From Symbiotaphrina buchneri (Eukaryota; Ascomycota; Symbiotaphrinales; Symbiotaphrinaceae), in assembly GCA_001599915.1 (NCBI GenBank), contig BCIG01000022.1, positions 62,001 through 126,000 on the forward strand: a stretch of 64,000 nt of DNA, read 5' to 3'. Below the pieces are notes generated by a model. The model was given only the letters and a program-made list of their open reading frames with translations. It made no database searches and was not told the DNA's origin. Below are positions 43,297 through 55,425 of the stretch, piece by piece. How positions within the stretch are numbered: the stretch's first letter is position 1; every line of letters starts with the position of its first letter. Both the position numbers and the translations under genes were made by a program.

Positions 43297-46211
43297 ATGG
43301 CCTCGTCGAAAGCCCCACAAGACTCAGCGGCCGCGCTTTCCAGCCCATGCACGACTCCCGGCCAGAATGGATACAACCCGAACTATTTCCCACCGTCCCA
43401 CCACCTGCAAATCACGATTCAGAAAGGCGTGTATGCATGGATCATGCCGTCAAATGATGGCTCGACTTCTGGGTCTTTGGTGAGACTGTTCAAGTCTGGA
43501 TCTGGTGGCATTGTTGCTGCGAAGAAGACGGAGGGAGGTGGGAGTGGAGGTGGGAGAGGGGTGCTGGCGGTGGCGGATAAGGAGCTGGTGGTCTTACATG
43601 ATGTCAAGAGGGGGATGGAGAGGAGTTGGAGGTTGAAGGGTGGAGAGGTGCGTGCTGGGGCTTGTTACCGTAGCTACCGTCTATGAAGAGGCAGGCGGCG
43701 GGTTTGCGGGATTCATGAAATGCTAACCATATATGATAGGGACATGTTCGGCTTCTTCTTGCCATGAACTCCCCTCCTACATTGCTATACACCACCTCTT
43801 TGACGTCCGGTATCCAAAGCTACTCCCTCCAATCGTCCAGCCTGACTTCATCCGCTCTGGCACATCCACATCCCTCTCCACCCACCGTCATGGCACTCTC
43901 AGCAACGTCACACCTTCTTCTTTCTGCTTCCGCGAAGCCTCCTACGATTTTCCTCCAGAATCTGGCGATGGGGACCGCTCCTGTGACCATCGTACCTCGC
44001 GTGAGCGATGCTCCAGTCGCGGCAGCGGCATGGCATCCTCACAGGAAGGAGATCTTCGCGCTGGGCTTCGCTGACGGGGTGCTTGCGGTATACAATGCGA
44101 CTACTATCCTTGCAGGGGCACAGAAGGACCGTGCAGCCCCCGTTTACGGTGGAGAGTTGGCCTCGCTCCAAGGAGTGCACGTCACAATGACAGCCCCAGG
44201 ACCTAGCAAAGATGATGCGGACGAAGGGGCTGAAGCAGATACCACTGGGACAACGATTGGAGCTCGCGGTGTGGCTATTGCAGCGATGTCCTTCATTCCA
44301 GGTTATGATGCTCGCCTCGTAACCGTTGCTGCAGATGGGAAGTGTGCGATTTCGTCGCTGGAAAGCAAGTGGAAAAACAGGATCCAGAGGCAGTGGCATG
44401 TCAAAGCCCCTGCTACCAGCCTAGACATCCTACCGGTTGATCCTGCGGGTAACCTCCCTCATGATTTAAACCGGACACAGAGGTTCTGCATTGCAGTCGG
44501 CAGAATTGACGGTAAGGTGATACTCTTCAACGCTAAAGGGCGCCCAATGGTGGAGAAGATTGTTGACGTGGAGCGTGGACGAATTATCGATGTCGAGTGG
44601 GTACCTGGACAGCCAGAGATCGCGGAGAAGAGCAGCAGAGAGGAGGATACCTTCAAGAATGTGGGAAGCGTGGATACACCGAAAAGATCAGTAGCGAAGC
44701 TTGCATCTATGGGCACTCCGTCTGTCAAGCAAGGATCAGTGTACCCTGACGACCAAACGAACCATCCTATCGGCGCGGTCTCTTCAAAGGAAGAGACCCA
44801 CCTGCCAGACATGCCACCGGGAACAAGCTCCAAGCCTCCGCGAGGCCCAACAGCATATCTGCCATCTTCATATCTTCTGGAAGGCTACATGTCCATCTTC
44901 TCTCCCGTAAGACATACCCATGATCCGGTTCAGCCGGCAAAACAGAGAGAAAGTGGTGCTCCGGGCAAGTTGCCAAAGGCAACCGAGATAAGATTCACAC
45001 CAGGCAAACGCATGTCATCGGCGGCTCCGAATAGGGATTCCGTTCCGAAAGCGCCAAAACCTGTTGAAACCTTAGAACCTAATCCCGTGGAAAAATACAA
45101 AGTGCTTGCCGCTGAACGGAAGGGCAATGGGGTGTCCGTAGCTGGTAAAGAAGACGCAAATGGCACAGAGAGCTCGAAACAACACAAAAAGGAACATGCT
45201 TCAATTGGGAAAGCTCCAGCAGGCACTCTTTCACTCTTGGCACCATACCTTGAGCGAAAAGGTGTATTGAAGCCAATTGTAAATCCGTCACAAGGCGCCG
45301 CAAAACCAAACCCACTGGACGAACTCTCCTCTTCTCCTAGCAGTGATGAAGAACAAGACATCTGGCTTACAGAGAACGAAGACCTTCGACACTCCAAACA
45401 TCTTTCCAGACGCAGCGGGAAGAACGCGAGCTCCAAGTCTGATCATTCCTCAACTGGAACGGTCGTGAAGAAGCCAATCGCCTCTGCGCAGGAAGTGAAA
45501 GGAGTCAAGCGCAAGGAACAAGAACAGATCGAAAAGATTCTGGCCGGGCACCGCGCCCTTCAGCCAGGCAATAAGAAGAAGACCGTGGCCTTCAACATCT
45601 CCCCTTCACATACGCATGCCTTTTGCGAGGAGGATGACGGGAACATGAAGGCCGTTCAATCGCCCACACATGGAACAGGCAGCGTGAAAGATACCAAGGA
45701 GAAGCGCCGTCCATCTACACCGGCCAAGCCCAAACCCGGAGGAGGCTCCATCCACAATTCTGCCCGTCCCGGCGGGATCAACTACGACGAGCTCATGCTC
45801 TCCACCGATAGCGACGACGAAGAAAACGGCCACGGCCACGGCGTCGAGCTCTCCTCTCCCACTCCATCAACAACTGCATCCGCAACCAAACCTCCCCCAT
45901 CCTCATCCCCCGCTACGCGCGCCCTCGCGCAAACAACCCTCAACCCACGCAGCCCACCATCAAAGACCCTCGCCTCTTCGAACGGCTCAAAACCCGCGGC
46001 GGCTAGACAGCCCAGCACCTCGCACCCCACATGTCTATCCGCCGCGTGCAAATGCACGTGCCACTGCGCGCAGTGCTCGTGCCTGGAAGACGCACTGGCG
46101 AAGGTCGAGGACAATGTGCGGCGAGAGATGCGCGCCGAGGTGGACCGGTTAAGGAAGGAGGTCGTCGAGTTGAGGAGGGCTTTTACGGCGCTGGCGGGGA
46201 AGAAGAAGTAG
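43297..46211 (+). CDS. WD-repeat protein with C-terminal Cys cluster and coiled coil (possibly NEDD1-like)
   Basis: Two exons: 43297..43647 and 43740..46211; 940 residues. The first 400 residues read as a beta-propeller: ADKELVVLHDVKRGMERSWRLKGGEGHVRLLL, AAAWHPHRKEIFALGFADGVLAVYN, AAMSFIPGYDARLVTVAADGKCAISS, FCIAVGRIDGKVILFNAKGRPMVEKI and IIDVEWVPGQ. Residues 400-870 are disordered, Ser/Pro/Lys-rich, with many potential Cdk-type SP/TP sites. Residues 881-897 form a dense cysteine cluster (CLSAACKCTCHCAQCSC). The protein closes with a helix, EDNVRREMRAEVDRLRKEVVELRRAF. Propeller plus disordered middle plus terminal oligomerising helix is the layout of NEDD1/GCP-WD, the gamma-tubulin recruiter, but I cannot show homology. 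No other function is suggested by the sequence. Confidence 0.8.
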
Positions 46212-46980
46212 CTAGCTGAGCAGAGGTATAGGTGGGCGTGATTTGCAATGGCGTGGGAGAGAGGGGGAAAGAGGTCTGATAGATATGTGCTGTGAGGGAG
46301 CTGGGAGATGGCAGAAGTTGACGACGTGGTGGTTCATGAGATTAGCTCTTGTTTAGCATTATCTGGCGTACTGAGGGGGTTGCAGGGTTATGCTTCGATA
46401 CCATGGATGAGTTGACGAAGCGGGCTATTCGATACTTCAGCTTATTTGCAGTCAATGACAGCTATATTACTATCAGCATGTCAATGAAAGCTGCAATTAC
46501 TTTTACCTTGCAACTTTCGTCCGTCTGTTACTCGATGACCCTACTGAGAAGCACCAAGACCAGCCATTTACAGGGCGCAACTTCACAATCAGTTCAGCAT
46601 ATCTAGCAAAAAGCAGGCACTTAAGTAATGGACAATAGCTTTGATTTGACCCTAGTTACATGCAATCTGTAAGGGAGTGAAACCCAGCATCATGATCCAT
46701 TCTGTGAGTCGCAAAAGCAGACAGCATATCGAAACCAAACTTTTGTGAATCCTCAGGCATATCCTCGAGTGTGAGAAACAATGCAAGAGATGGTTGCCAC
46801 CACTGTCAGTAAACAGTAGCACTGACCATGAAGGGAAAGATGGAACACCTCCAGGAAGATGCACCATCAGACCGCAGCCCAATATCTACGTGATTGGACA
46901 TAAACCCTGCCGAAAGTCACGGAAAAGCAGGGCGACCATACACTTGGCATTCCAAGTAAATGATCTCCGGATCCATTGTG
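46212..46980. other. Convergent intergenic region
   Basis: No gene or motif seen. Confidence 0.55.
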
Positions 46981-49154
46981 CTAAGTGCGAGTCTTGTACT
47001 GAGCAGACTTGGCCACAAAGTACCGCATGAACGTCTCCACGGGGACGGGGCCTTCAGTACCACGAAGGAAGGTAAACTCGAGACGGACAACAGACTTGGA
47101 CTGTGCTTCAGCGCGCAGATACTTCAAGACCCTGACGAACGGATGATCGAATTGCCCAATCTTCTCCAGCTCGCGCTTTGCATCCTTGCCGAAGCCAATA
47201 GGGACGTGGCCATCAACCTTGAGGACAAGCCTCAGGACGTCTCCTGCTCCAAGTCCAGGAACTTGTCGTAGCTCCGCTTGCAAACCGGGATCTTCGAAGG
47301 TCGAGATGACCACCGGCCCATCGATCTCCATGACGTGATCAGGCTTGAAGACAAGTTGCAGAGAAATGTACTGTTGGGCGTTGAGTGTACCAAATGCCTT
47401 GAGATCCCCATCTGTCGACACATTTGCAATCAGCGCCAAAGTAGGCTCCGAACCGTCGATTCCAATGTCGATTGCCAAGAGTAATTCTGCCTCAAGAGTA
47501 GACTTGCCTCCAAGGTAGCCAGCTGATGCCTTACCGGCCTTGGTCTCGACTTTGACCCAGACCTTTTGAACCTTCTTTCGGTACTCATCGGTCCACATGA
47601 ACGATCCAGTAGAGCCTTGAATAGATGACGAGGACTTCGGTTCACTACCATTCCTGGTTGCACCGCGCGTTGCGAGACCAAGAGATTGCTGGGATAAATG
47701 AGCTTCGTCTGGACGATTGTCCCGAAAGCTAGCTGAAGACAATCCTCGAGGAGTAATGCTGCCTGGATCTGAAGCATCCGAGCCAGCAAGTTCCGACAAT
47801 GGTGCAGTGGAACCTTGGCTCGCTGCGATAGACTTTGCAGTCGTAAGTTTGGCGTAACCGGCTGCGAACCTCAGAAGCTCTTGCTCTAGTTTTATGAGTC
47901 TAGCTTGCAAAAGCAGATTGTCATTCTCCAGCTTTGTTTTGACCAACGCGACATGGCGCTGGACTTCAACACTGACAACGCTGGCAATGATTTCACGAAG
48001 GTTCTTCTTCAAGGACTCCAACGCCTCGAACAACTCTGGCAAAGGCTGCATATCTTGCTTGAGTTGGGCGATAGAGTCGAGGACAGCCTGGATCTCGTTG
48101 AAACGCGCCGGGCCGCCTTGTTGTTTTGTGTTTGTATCACCGCCAGATGATATGCTACGATCAGAGTATGCTCTCATACGAGGGCCACGATTGGATGTCT
48201 TGTTCTCGTCGGGTTGACGCTCCAAGACTTCCTCGACTTCCTCGCCAGACCCAAACTCAACCACCCAAGCCGTGCCGCCGAGATGATGGACAGCACATAT
48301 CTTGTTCTGATCCTCTGAGAACAATCGCCTCACGCCATCTTCCGACGCTGTACTATACAGAAGAATACTACGACTCGGCTCATCGTCCCGAATGGGATCC
48401 TTCTCCCTCCAGGTTGATAGATTACCGATATCAGCGGGAGGAGCAACTTGTGCAGTGGCCTGTTTCTGTGGGATAGGTTCAGCCTTGGGTGATTGCTCAA
48501 TAGTCTTAGAGACAGGGTTAGGCTCAAGAGTATTGGAGGCAGATTTGGCCTGAGCCATGTCGGAACCCCGCAATTGTGGCGGTACATAGTAGCTAAGTGT
48601 TGGGACTGAGGCTTTCGCGTTCGCCGTCGATTTTGTTGGTTGCTGCTAAGAAAATGATTAATGAGGTTCAGATAACAGTTTGAGAAAGTAAATAGATGAA
48701 ACATATTTACCTTTTCGATAGAAACCGAAGGCTTGGAAGGAGTTTCTTGATGGGGAGCCTGGATCGGGATCGCCTTGTTCATGCCAATAGTGGGACTGGT
48801 CGTGGTCATCTGAGCATTCGCGTCTCTCTGCTGCAGACCCGGCAAGTACGGCGCTGCGAGGGGACTAATTCTAGTCGGAGTGGCACGATTCTCCTGTTGA
48901 CTGCCAACTGACGGCTGTACCGCCGCGTCAGCCCCGTAGCCGTTCTTGTTCTAGGTAAGAGTATCAGTAGAGGAATCGAAAAGTCAGGATGAGCATGTTC
49001 GTACCGTCGACTTCTGAGGAGTCTGGATGAAAGTAGCGTAGTCCTCCACAAGGTTCGATTTGCGGTAAGGTGAGGACCCTGATGATGCTACAGACAAGGT
49101 CTGCCTCCTCGAGGGCGCAGCATAGCGGGAGGCATTGAGTCCGCCGCCTTCCAT
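46981..49154 (-). CDS. Unknown protein with coiled coil and conserved-looking beta-rich C-terminal domain
   Basis: Three exons: 49154..49005, 48950..48711, 48645..46981; 684 residues, all phase 0. The first 200 residues are disordered and Ser/Gln/Pro-rich. A small folded segment follows (SRSILLYSTASEDGVRRLFSEDQNKICAVHHLGGTAWVVEFG), then a long coiled coil (about 310-395, IAQLKQDMQPLPELFEALESLKKNL and ENDNLLLQARLIKLEQELLRF). The last 190 residues alternate hydrophobic strands (VWVKVETKAGKASAGYLGG, ISLQLVFKPDHVMEIDGPVVIS, VLRLVLKVDGHVPIGFG, VVRLEFTFLRG), suggesting a beta-sandwich. I do not recognise the family. The promoter region has a perfect 14-bp minisatellite about 400 bp upstream. Confidence 0.75.
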
Positions 49155-50100
49155 GATGTAGATAGGAATTAGTACAGGAACTAGTACTGGAACCCAAAGT
49201 TGTGTATGAGATGGAAGCTGGAGATCCAGGTTGCAACCGCGGATACACTCCAATGAGCCGACGGCACAACAAAATGTGAGCAACGCAGCGGGTTAAGAGA
49301 GGAGACACGCCACAAAGCGCAGAGACAAGGCAATGGATGCCGTAAGTGAGAGAGTAGTGTGAAGGGTAAACAAGTGTGGATAGTAAGGAGACTGGACTTG
49401 ATGCCCGCGTGCAGCGCCTTGAGATGCGTTGCAGCTGCACGTGGATGAATCAAGGGAAGTTGTAATCAAAGAGTGTGAGGTGAGGAGGTGTAGGAGAGCA
49501 GGAGAGCGTGTGAGGAAAGAGGGACAGGTGCAGGTATTTATACTTAGTTCGCCGTGTATGATGTCGCCGGTATGATGTCGCCGGTATGATGTCGCCGGTA
49601 TGATGTCGCCGGTATGATGTCGCCGGTACTGAGGTCGCCAGGTACTGATGTCGCCCGGTATACCAGTCGTCGGGGGTGACCCGCTCTTGATGTCGGGACG
49701 GTGACATCGTCAAGTACGGTCTGAAAGGAGGCTAGTCCAGTTGTAAACACACGATGCAGGTAGGTGCGGGCGACGTTGACGACAAAGCGAATGTACTTGG
49801 CATGTCAATTGGCTCAGTCGTCTATATTACAGCTAGATGATATGAATGGCAAGCTTTCATGAACATTTTTGTCGCAGACTGTGATGAGTGGACGATTGAA
49901 AGTTTGGGGGATTTTGAGAGCGTGGCCCAGAAGGGAGGCGAGCAGGAGAGAGATACAGATAAGCTCTCAGACAATTTGAAGCGCCTAGAGGTTATGGAAA
50001 GAACTTCGGCTCTTCATCGGATATGAAACATATAGAAGGTTGGGAGAAGATATCTGAAATGCGAGTTACGCCACCTTTGATGTGCAGACTCGGTGCTATA
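49155..50100. other. Intergenic with minisatellite
   Basis: Promoter side of the unknown coiled-coil gene and 3' flank of the Ile-tRNA synthetase. Apart from the 14-bp tandem array, no gene is seen; the small frames across the array are an effect of the repeat. Confidence 0.6.
49556..49658. repeat. 14-bp minisatellite
   Basis: Five perfect head-to-tail copies of GTATGATGTCGCCG span 49556-49625, followed by two degenerate, slightly longer copies (GTACTGAGGTCGCCAG, GTACTGATGTCGCCCG). The identity of the five copies points to recent expansion. Confidence 0.95.
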
Positions 50101-53100
50101 TCAGGCAGCCCCTGAAGCACGTCGTTCATCCATAGGACTCCTATCTGCAATGACCTCTTCACACCGTCCACATAGAATATCTTCTTCGGAGGGACTTTGA
50201 GCCGCCACGTAGCGCCAGCATCGAGCACACTTGTCAGCCTCAGGTGGCAAAACATACGCTGTTGCTTTGTTTCCTGCCGGTGAGACCATGAAGTCAGTGG
50301 AGTAGACCCACTCCGCCTTTTCTGGCTTTTCGTACGGTCCGGCTACTAAGTGAACTGTCGAGACCACAAACAAGTTCTCCAGTTCATCTTTATAACGCAA
50401 AAAGGTGTTCCACGTCTTGAGTTCTGGATCTTGAGGGAATTCAGGAATGGAAAGGACAACCGAGGACTGAAGCGACGAGCCAACATTCTTATCATTCCTC
50501 GCCATTTCTTGTGCTGCTTTGACGGCGGAATTTGCAGCCATCAGTAGAGGCAAGTCAGCAGCAATTGTAGGATCGTCCCACTTATCAGGAGCGGCAGGAA
50601 ATTGCCGTTGTAGGGGTGGTGGATATTGGTCTTTGAAATGCGAAGGGGTGTACTCCCAACTCTCTTCGACCAAAAGAGGTGTCATTGGCGCTAACATTGC
50701 TTGGAGTTGATGATAGATGTGTAACAACACCGTCTGCGCAGCTCTTCGGCTGAGGCTGCGCTGCCCATCTGCATATAATCGATCCTTTATTGTTTCAACG
50801 AAGAAAGCCGAAAAGTCCTGATTAACCCATTTATGTAATGCGTTTATGCCTGAGCTGTCAGATAGTTGATACTGCTAAAGCGGGGAGATATATACCTTTA
50901 TAAAACTCGTATTTTCTAAAGGAGTCAAGGAAATCATTTGTGATTTTTGAGAGTTGATACAGCGCAATCCGATCGATATTCCTCAGCTGGTCATACTCAA
51001 CTACCAATGAGGGATGGAAGTCGTCAAGGGCACCCAGTAATAACCTGAAAGTGACTCTCAGTTTATGAAGGTTTCCGTTGACTGCTTTCAGAAGAGGTTG
51101 CCCTATGACCACATCCCTCGTATAGTCGCTCCCAGCAACCCATAGACGCAGAGCATCTGGACCCAGTCCATCATAGGTCGGTTTTTTGGTCACAGCGTTG
51201 CCGGAGCCCTTTTTCTTTTCCTTGACCGGCGGCAGCAAGGTACCATTGATGATCTCTTCAGGAGCAATAACGTTGCCCAAGGACTTGCTCATTTTACGGC
51301 CCTCTTGGTCCAGAGTGAACCCATGTGTTATCAATGTCCGAAAAGGTGCTTGGGCCGGCTCCTCGAGGCCTGAACAAGATGTCTGAGCCGCTACGCTCGT
51401 CAGTAGACTGGACTGAAACCATCCTCTGTGCTGATCCGTGCCCTCAAGATAGACATCAGCGCTTTTGAATACCTGGTCACTGCTCTCTTTCTGCATGAAT
51501 GACCAGCTTGTACCACTATCAAACCAGACGTCCATAGTGTCCTTTCCGCGAAGATATCGGCTCTCTCCCGTGTCAGCTCGGAAGGCGGGTGGGATCCAGG
51601 CAGGTTCATCTTCTGAATCGGTCCACCAAGCGTCAATGCCTCTCTCCTGGATCACATTCAGGATATGCTGGACAGTTTCCCCGGTCAAGAGCGCAGAGCC
51701 ATCCTCCTTCTTGTACAAGGCAGGGATGGGTACTCCCCAGGCTCGTTGTCTCGAAATGCACCACTCACTGCGCCCCTTTACGAAGCTTTCCAGCCTTACA
51801 CGTCCAGCCTCGGGGATGAAGTCCACTTCTCCGATAGCTCGCAAAGCAGACGATTTTATTGATTCAACATTAGCGAACCATTGCTCCGTGGCTCGTATTA
51901 TCACAGGAAGCTTTGACCGCCAATCGTAAGGATACTTGTGCGTATACTCGTGCGACCCTAGGAGGAGGTTGTGAGCTGTAAGGATCCTAAGAACGGCTTC
52001 AGTCCCTTCGCCAAGCACCTCTAATCCCTGAAGCTTTTGAGGGTCTTCCGGATATGCCCGCTCCGTAAAGCGTCCCTTGTCATCAACAGGGGCAAATGCT
52101 TCCATACCCAACTGCGTGCAGGTATCATAGTCATCCAGGCCATGTCCAGGTGCAAGATGAACCAAACCAGTGCCGGAATCCGCCGAAACAAAGTCCGCCT
52201 GAACTATCTGCTGGTTCGTACTTTCATTCCCGGCGTGAAAAGGGTTGCGATACGAGATTGAGCCCACAAGGTCCGAGCCCTTGATCCCGCGCAGAATGAT
52301 ACTCAAGGGTGCATCGGCAAGACAAGTTTTGGTCAGAAAAGGGATTCTAGATTCTGCGACAAGAAACCTGCCAGATCTAGGAGACTCTGCAAGTGCGTAG
52401 TCAATATCTGAATGCACCGCAATGGCTTTGTTTGCCGGTATAGTCCATGGCGTTGTTGTCCAGATGACCAGACCGAGGCCATCAATGTCGCTTCCAAGCG
52501 CATCCCTGAGTGACCCAGCAATATGACTGACAGGAAACTTAATGAAAGCAGCAGTCGAGACGTGGTTCTCATTATACTCTAGCTCCGCTTCCGCCAAAGC
52601 AGTCGCTGTCGATGGTGACCAATATACTGGCTTGTAGCGTTGGTAGATCAGGCCTGCGAAGTTATAAGTAAAAAGTTCACATGATAGGAGCGTGGTGGGG
52701 GGAAACCGGCACCATACCTTTCTCCACCATGTCCCGAAAGAGGTTCAATTGCCTGAGTTCGAAGTCCCTATCCATCGTAGTCCAAGCCCCATCCCAATCG
52801 CCCATAACTCCCCACTCCCGAAACCCTTTCTTTTGTTCTTCCACCGTCCTGGTTGCGAGCTCCCGCGCCGCGCGTCTAACCCTCACCGCAGCAGTTTTTC
52901 CGACCTCCTTCTCCATATCTTGCTGCAAGGGCCGCTGCGCCTGCAGGGCTTTGAGCTCAATTGGCAGTCCATGGCAGTCCCAACCTGGGACATAGTTGAT
53001 CCTCTTTCCTTGGCTGAGCTGGAAACGATTGATTATATCCTTGGTGATCTTGTTCAGAGCATGCCCAATGTGGAGGCTACCGTTTGCGTAAGGGGGGCCG

Positions 53101-53282
53101 TCATGGAGCACAAACGGTTTCTCAGCAGGCCGGTAACGGCGCTGCCAGGCATAGAGGTCATCGGTACATCTTTGCAGATATTGAGCTCGCGCTGCTGCGG
53201 TAGAGCGCGCCGGAAATTTCGATTTGGGTAATTGGAGAGTTGACGACCATGATGCTAGAAGGGTACGAGTAGCGGCCGGCAT
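50101..53282 (-). CDS. ism1: Isoleucyl-tRNA synthetase, mitochondrial
   Basis: Three exons: 53282..52718, 52653..50896, 50849..50101; 1023 residues. A short Arg/Ser-rich presequence (MPAATRTLLASWSSTLQLPK) precedes the class I fold. The HIGH motif is in YANGSLHIGHALNK, the editing (CP1) domain includes VIWTTTPWTIPANKAI and the LVHLAPGHGLDDY pocket, and the KMSKS loop is GRKMSKSLGN. The C-terminus has a bacterial-type zinc finger (CARCWRY ... CGRCEEV), marking this as the organellar, bacterial-like IleRS and not the cytosolic enzyme. It charges mitochondrial tRNA-Ile. All introns are short and in phase. Confidence 0.96.
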
Positions 53283-53805
53283 CCTAAAGCCATCATATCC
53301 CAAGAATACTAGCCTGTCAAGTTGGTGGGGGGATTTCCGAGCTCATGGTGGGCTTTCCGCAGCTCGGGAAGCTTCAGTTCCTCAGGTGAAGCATTGAATA
53401 CTCGGCTCGGCTATTGTTTCAGCAAATGTTCTTAAATTCTTCATTGGCAGGTCTTAGCGACCTGAGCGAGCTGCCAGTTCACCCCTTAGTGACCGTTACG
53501 CATCGTCTCACCGAGTTCACTGATCCTCCTTATGGCACTTGGTAGTTGCTGCTTACCGTAGTACTTTATTTCTGAGACAGAATGTGCACAAGTTAGTGCA
53601 GCGGACGTCCGTACGTCCCACATTGCCTCGCTGAAATCAACAATACAACAATTTGTCTCTTGTGTCGTAGAATTCAAAGTAGTTGTGTTCGGGTATCATG
53701 TTATATGGCGACAGTGTATGGCCCCCTCTCCCAAATATTCAATAAAAGAAAAACGCCTCTCCAAACCCAGACACCCTGCCCAAGCATGCTCCAGTCCCGG
53801 TAGCC
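53283..53805. other. Intergenic; IleRS promoter
   Basis: No further gene or motif recognised. Confidence 0.55.
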
Positions 53806-55425
53806 TCAATACACGGTGAGGCAACTCACAGCACCATTCTTCAAGACTTCAAAGACCATACCAGGGAAGCCAAACAGTTCCGTGTTCCCGTGGTCCACCT
53901 CCCCAGGGGCTGCATCACTGGTTGCTCCTTCCCTCTTCCCCCCAAGCTATCCTCCCAACCACCTAATAACTCGCAGCTACTTCCAGGACTATCGCCCCAG
54001 CCCCGGTTAAGGACAAGCCCTCTTTGTGAGGCCGCCTCCTCCTCCTCGCTGGCATAACTAGCTTTCAATACTTGCTTTAGTCTGGTGGAAATCGTGTCAA
54101 ACGGCATCTCGGATGTTAACGGTCCACCAGTCTCGCCGGAAGCACCTTGGTCGAGCACCCAGCGACTGCGCCGGTGTCGATTGAACGAATACGAGCCAGG
54201 CACATTTGCATGCAGGATTATTTTCGTAGCGACTAAGCGAGTCTTATGAGGTGAACCAATCTCTGGCTTCCGGGGCGATTCTCCATTAGAGCTGGCTAAG
54301 GCTGGCGATATCTCCGCCTGGTGAGATATAAGGATGTCAAAGCCATCATGGAAGTAGTTATAAAAACACTCTCCAGAAGTTGTATCAGGCCAAGTGCTGG
54401 GCATATCCTCTTCATCATCTGAGTCGTCTGTCGTTGTTTGCGACGAGGAACGGTCAGAATCCAAGTAGTCTTCAATTCCACTGGGGGATAGGCTCATGGC
54501 TCGTCGCGCCCCTCCCCTTCTTGGTCCCCTCGCCCTATGAATTGACAGCCTCCTGTCGTTCTTTCGATAGATAGCATCTGGTGGTCCAAGCTCTGTCACA
54601 AGGTCCTGAGGTGTCGTCTCGCTCAATATGATCCAGAATGGTTGTGACGATCTCCGTACGAGCTCCAGTCGGGCCCCACCATGTACTTTAACCAAATCAA
54701 TCTCATCAGGACCTCCTTCCTTGATACGTCCGATCAGGGACAAGGCTCTCGGCTGCTGCGGCTGATGTGTATAGAGGTTGATTCTAGCTTTAGGCCAGGA
54801 GTCACCGTGGAAGAGAGCCATTGAAGACGCCGGCAAAGCAGCCCGGGAAGAGAGCAGAGATACAAAATCCACAGTGGATGACCAGGAAGAGTGCTGAATG
54901 GGGAATGAGAATGCTATGCCAGGGTACGAGAGCACATAGGTGCCCTTGCCGGTTACGTCTTCAGGCGAAGGAGGTAGGTATTCTCCAGGAAACGCTGGCC
55001 CAAAGATATTGTAGACATGGCGAAACGCTGGGCCTGTGGTAGTCCTCTTGGCCTGGCCCACTTCGCTTTGTGAAGGATGATGTTTGACGATATCTTCACT
55101 CTTGTACTGTAGATGGCTCTTGGAGAAGTCCAGAATCTCGATAAGCCGAAGCCTCTGGTCTGGGCCATCGAATCGTAGACGGACGCCGTTGGCGGGCAAG
55201 CCAAGCACTACTGGGTTTGATGTGGGTTGAGAAGATGAGTATGTAACCTCTATCGAAGGGTAAACCTGCGGCTGTGCTTTCAGGCGAGTCAGGACGTCAT
55301 GTAGTGAAGCTCCGAGTACTAGTGCGGGGTAAACGTTAGATGCTGAGCATAAAGATGATATAGACATGCTTACCAAAGAAGCCTATGTTCCGGTTCGGAT
55401 GGACTTGGGAAGTTAGAAATGCCAT
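53806..55425 (-). CDS. PHAF1/UPF0183-family protein, apparent frameshift near the 3' end
   Basis: Exons: 55425..55374 and 55318 downward. The start MAFLTSQVHPNRNIGFF joins VLGASLHDVLTRLKA, the family's opening. Further landmarks are FSKSHLQYKSEDIVKHH, PAFRHVYNIFGPAFPGEYLP, YVLSYPGIAFSFPI and SRRLSIHRAR-like RRLSIHRARG. WGDSPGSSCELLGGWEDSLG follows in the same frame. The conserved end of the family, FGFPGMVFEVLKNGAVSCLTVY, is present but one frame over, ending at 53806. The shift falls at or near a run of six Gs (C6 on the plus strand at 53938-53943) and no GT-AG intron can bridge it. Without the shift translation would stop at 53841. Human PHAF1 associates with phagophores; the fungal role is unknown. 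An Asp/Glu-rich linker lies mid-protein. A sequencing error is as likely as a real mutation. Confidence 0.85.

Noticed and set aside
49556-49658. Tandem array considered as CRISPR-like
   Set aside because: Units are directly abutting with no spacers, and this is a eukaryotic nuclear sequence; a minisatellite explains it.
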